Below the pieces are notes generated by a model. It worked only from the letters and a program-made list of their open reading frames with translations. It ran no database searches and had not been told where the DNA came from. The translations under genes were made by a program, and so were the position numbers. A stretch of 5,097 bases of DNA from the NCBI GenBank assembly GCA_024511395.1, contig JANELJ010000171.1, positions 1-5,097 on the forward strand, given 5' to 3'. Positions 5,025 to 5,097 of this stretch are shown here, piece by piece (position 1 is the stretch's first letter; each line of letters opens with the position of its first letter). Source of the stretch: Gammaproteobacteria bacterium (GTDB taxonomy: Bacteria; Pseudomonadota; Gammaproteobacteria; GRL18).

Positions 5025-5097
5025 TTAAAATTTATTGATTACCTCAGTTAACCGATAGTCCGTAACAGGAAAAAAATATAAAAAAAAGCAAAAAACA
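5025..5097. other. AT-rich region upstream of rsmE, no gene seen
   Basis: The 73 bases are AT-rich with long A runs on the plus strand. An in-frame TAA immediately precedes the rsmE ATG, so the gene does not extend further upstream. The best ribosome site, GAGGT on the minus strand, is about 16 bases from the ATG, which is too far to be convincing. The rsmE promoter is presumably here, but no clear -35/-10 pair stands out. Confidence 0.4.

Noticed and set aside
1..5097. CRISPR array, tRNA, rRNA, riboswitch or phage attachment site
   Set aside because: I saw no regularly spaced repeats, cloverleaf, conserved RNA core or integrase context anywhere in the window.

Overview
The window looks like a piece of a gammaproteobacterial chromosome, probably close to the Pseudomonadales/Cellvibrionales/Oceanospirillales assemblage. 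This rests on the neighbourhood pilU, cysQ, nudE, yrfG, a DUF3392 membrane protein and rsmE, and on the protein sequences themselves. Base composition is moderately AT-leaning and intergenic DNA is AT-rich. Taxonomy below class is inference.

Layout, left to right. (1) About 1-530: the 5' part of an IS5-family insertion sequence on the minus strand, cut by the window edge; its transposase has a +1 frame disruption just before the first DDE aspartate. (2) 644-1606: a broken pilU (type IV pilus retraction ATPase homologue) with a lost start codon, an in-frame deletion of about 45 codons removing Walker B and the His box, and a premature stop; its partner pilT is not visible. (3) 1661-3087, minus strand: an intact two-gene operon nudE-cysQ. 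(4) 3088-3302: a divergent promoter region with a good -10 box on each strand and two inverted repeats. (5) 3303-3953: intact yrfG, a HAD nucleotidase. (6) 3954-3981: a perfect 28-bp palindrome exactly filling the gap between two converging stop codons. (7) 3982-4305, minus: an intact small DUF3392 membrane protein. (8) 4315-5024, minus: a broken rsmE with two in-frame stops and a frameshift. (9) 5025-5097: AT-rich sequence upstream of rsmE with no gene seen.

How the genes fit together: nudE, cysQ and yrfG form a conserved nucleotide-housekeeping cluster. NudE hydrolyses ADP-containing dinucleotides and sugars, CysQ converts 3'-phosphoadenosine 5'-phosphate to AMP, and YrfG dephosphorylates GMP/IMP. 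All three keep their catalytic motifs. The flanking dispensable functions (twitching motility, 16S rRNA m3U1498 methylation, the insertion sequence) are all decaying. Three broken genes in 5 kb beside intact housekeeping genes suggests a genome undergoing reductive evolution, as in host-restricted symbionts or pathogens. I found no convincing new defence, mobile or biosynthetic system; the notable content is the decay pattern and the regulatory palindromes.
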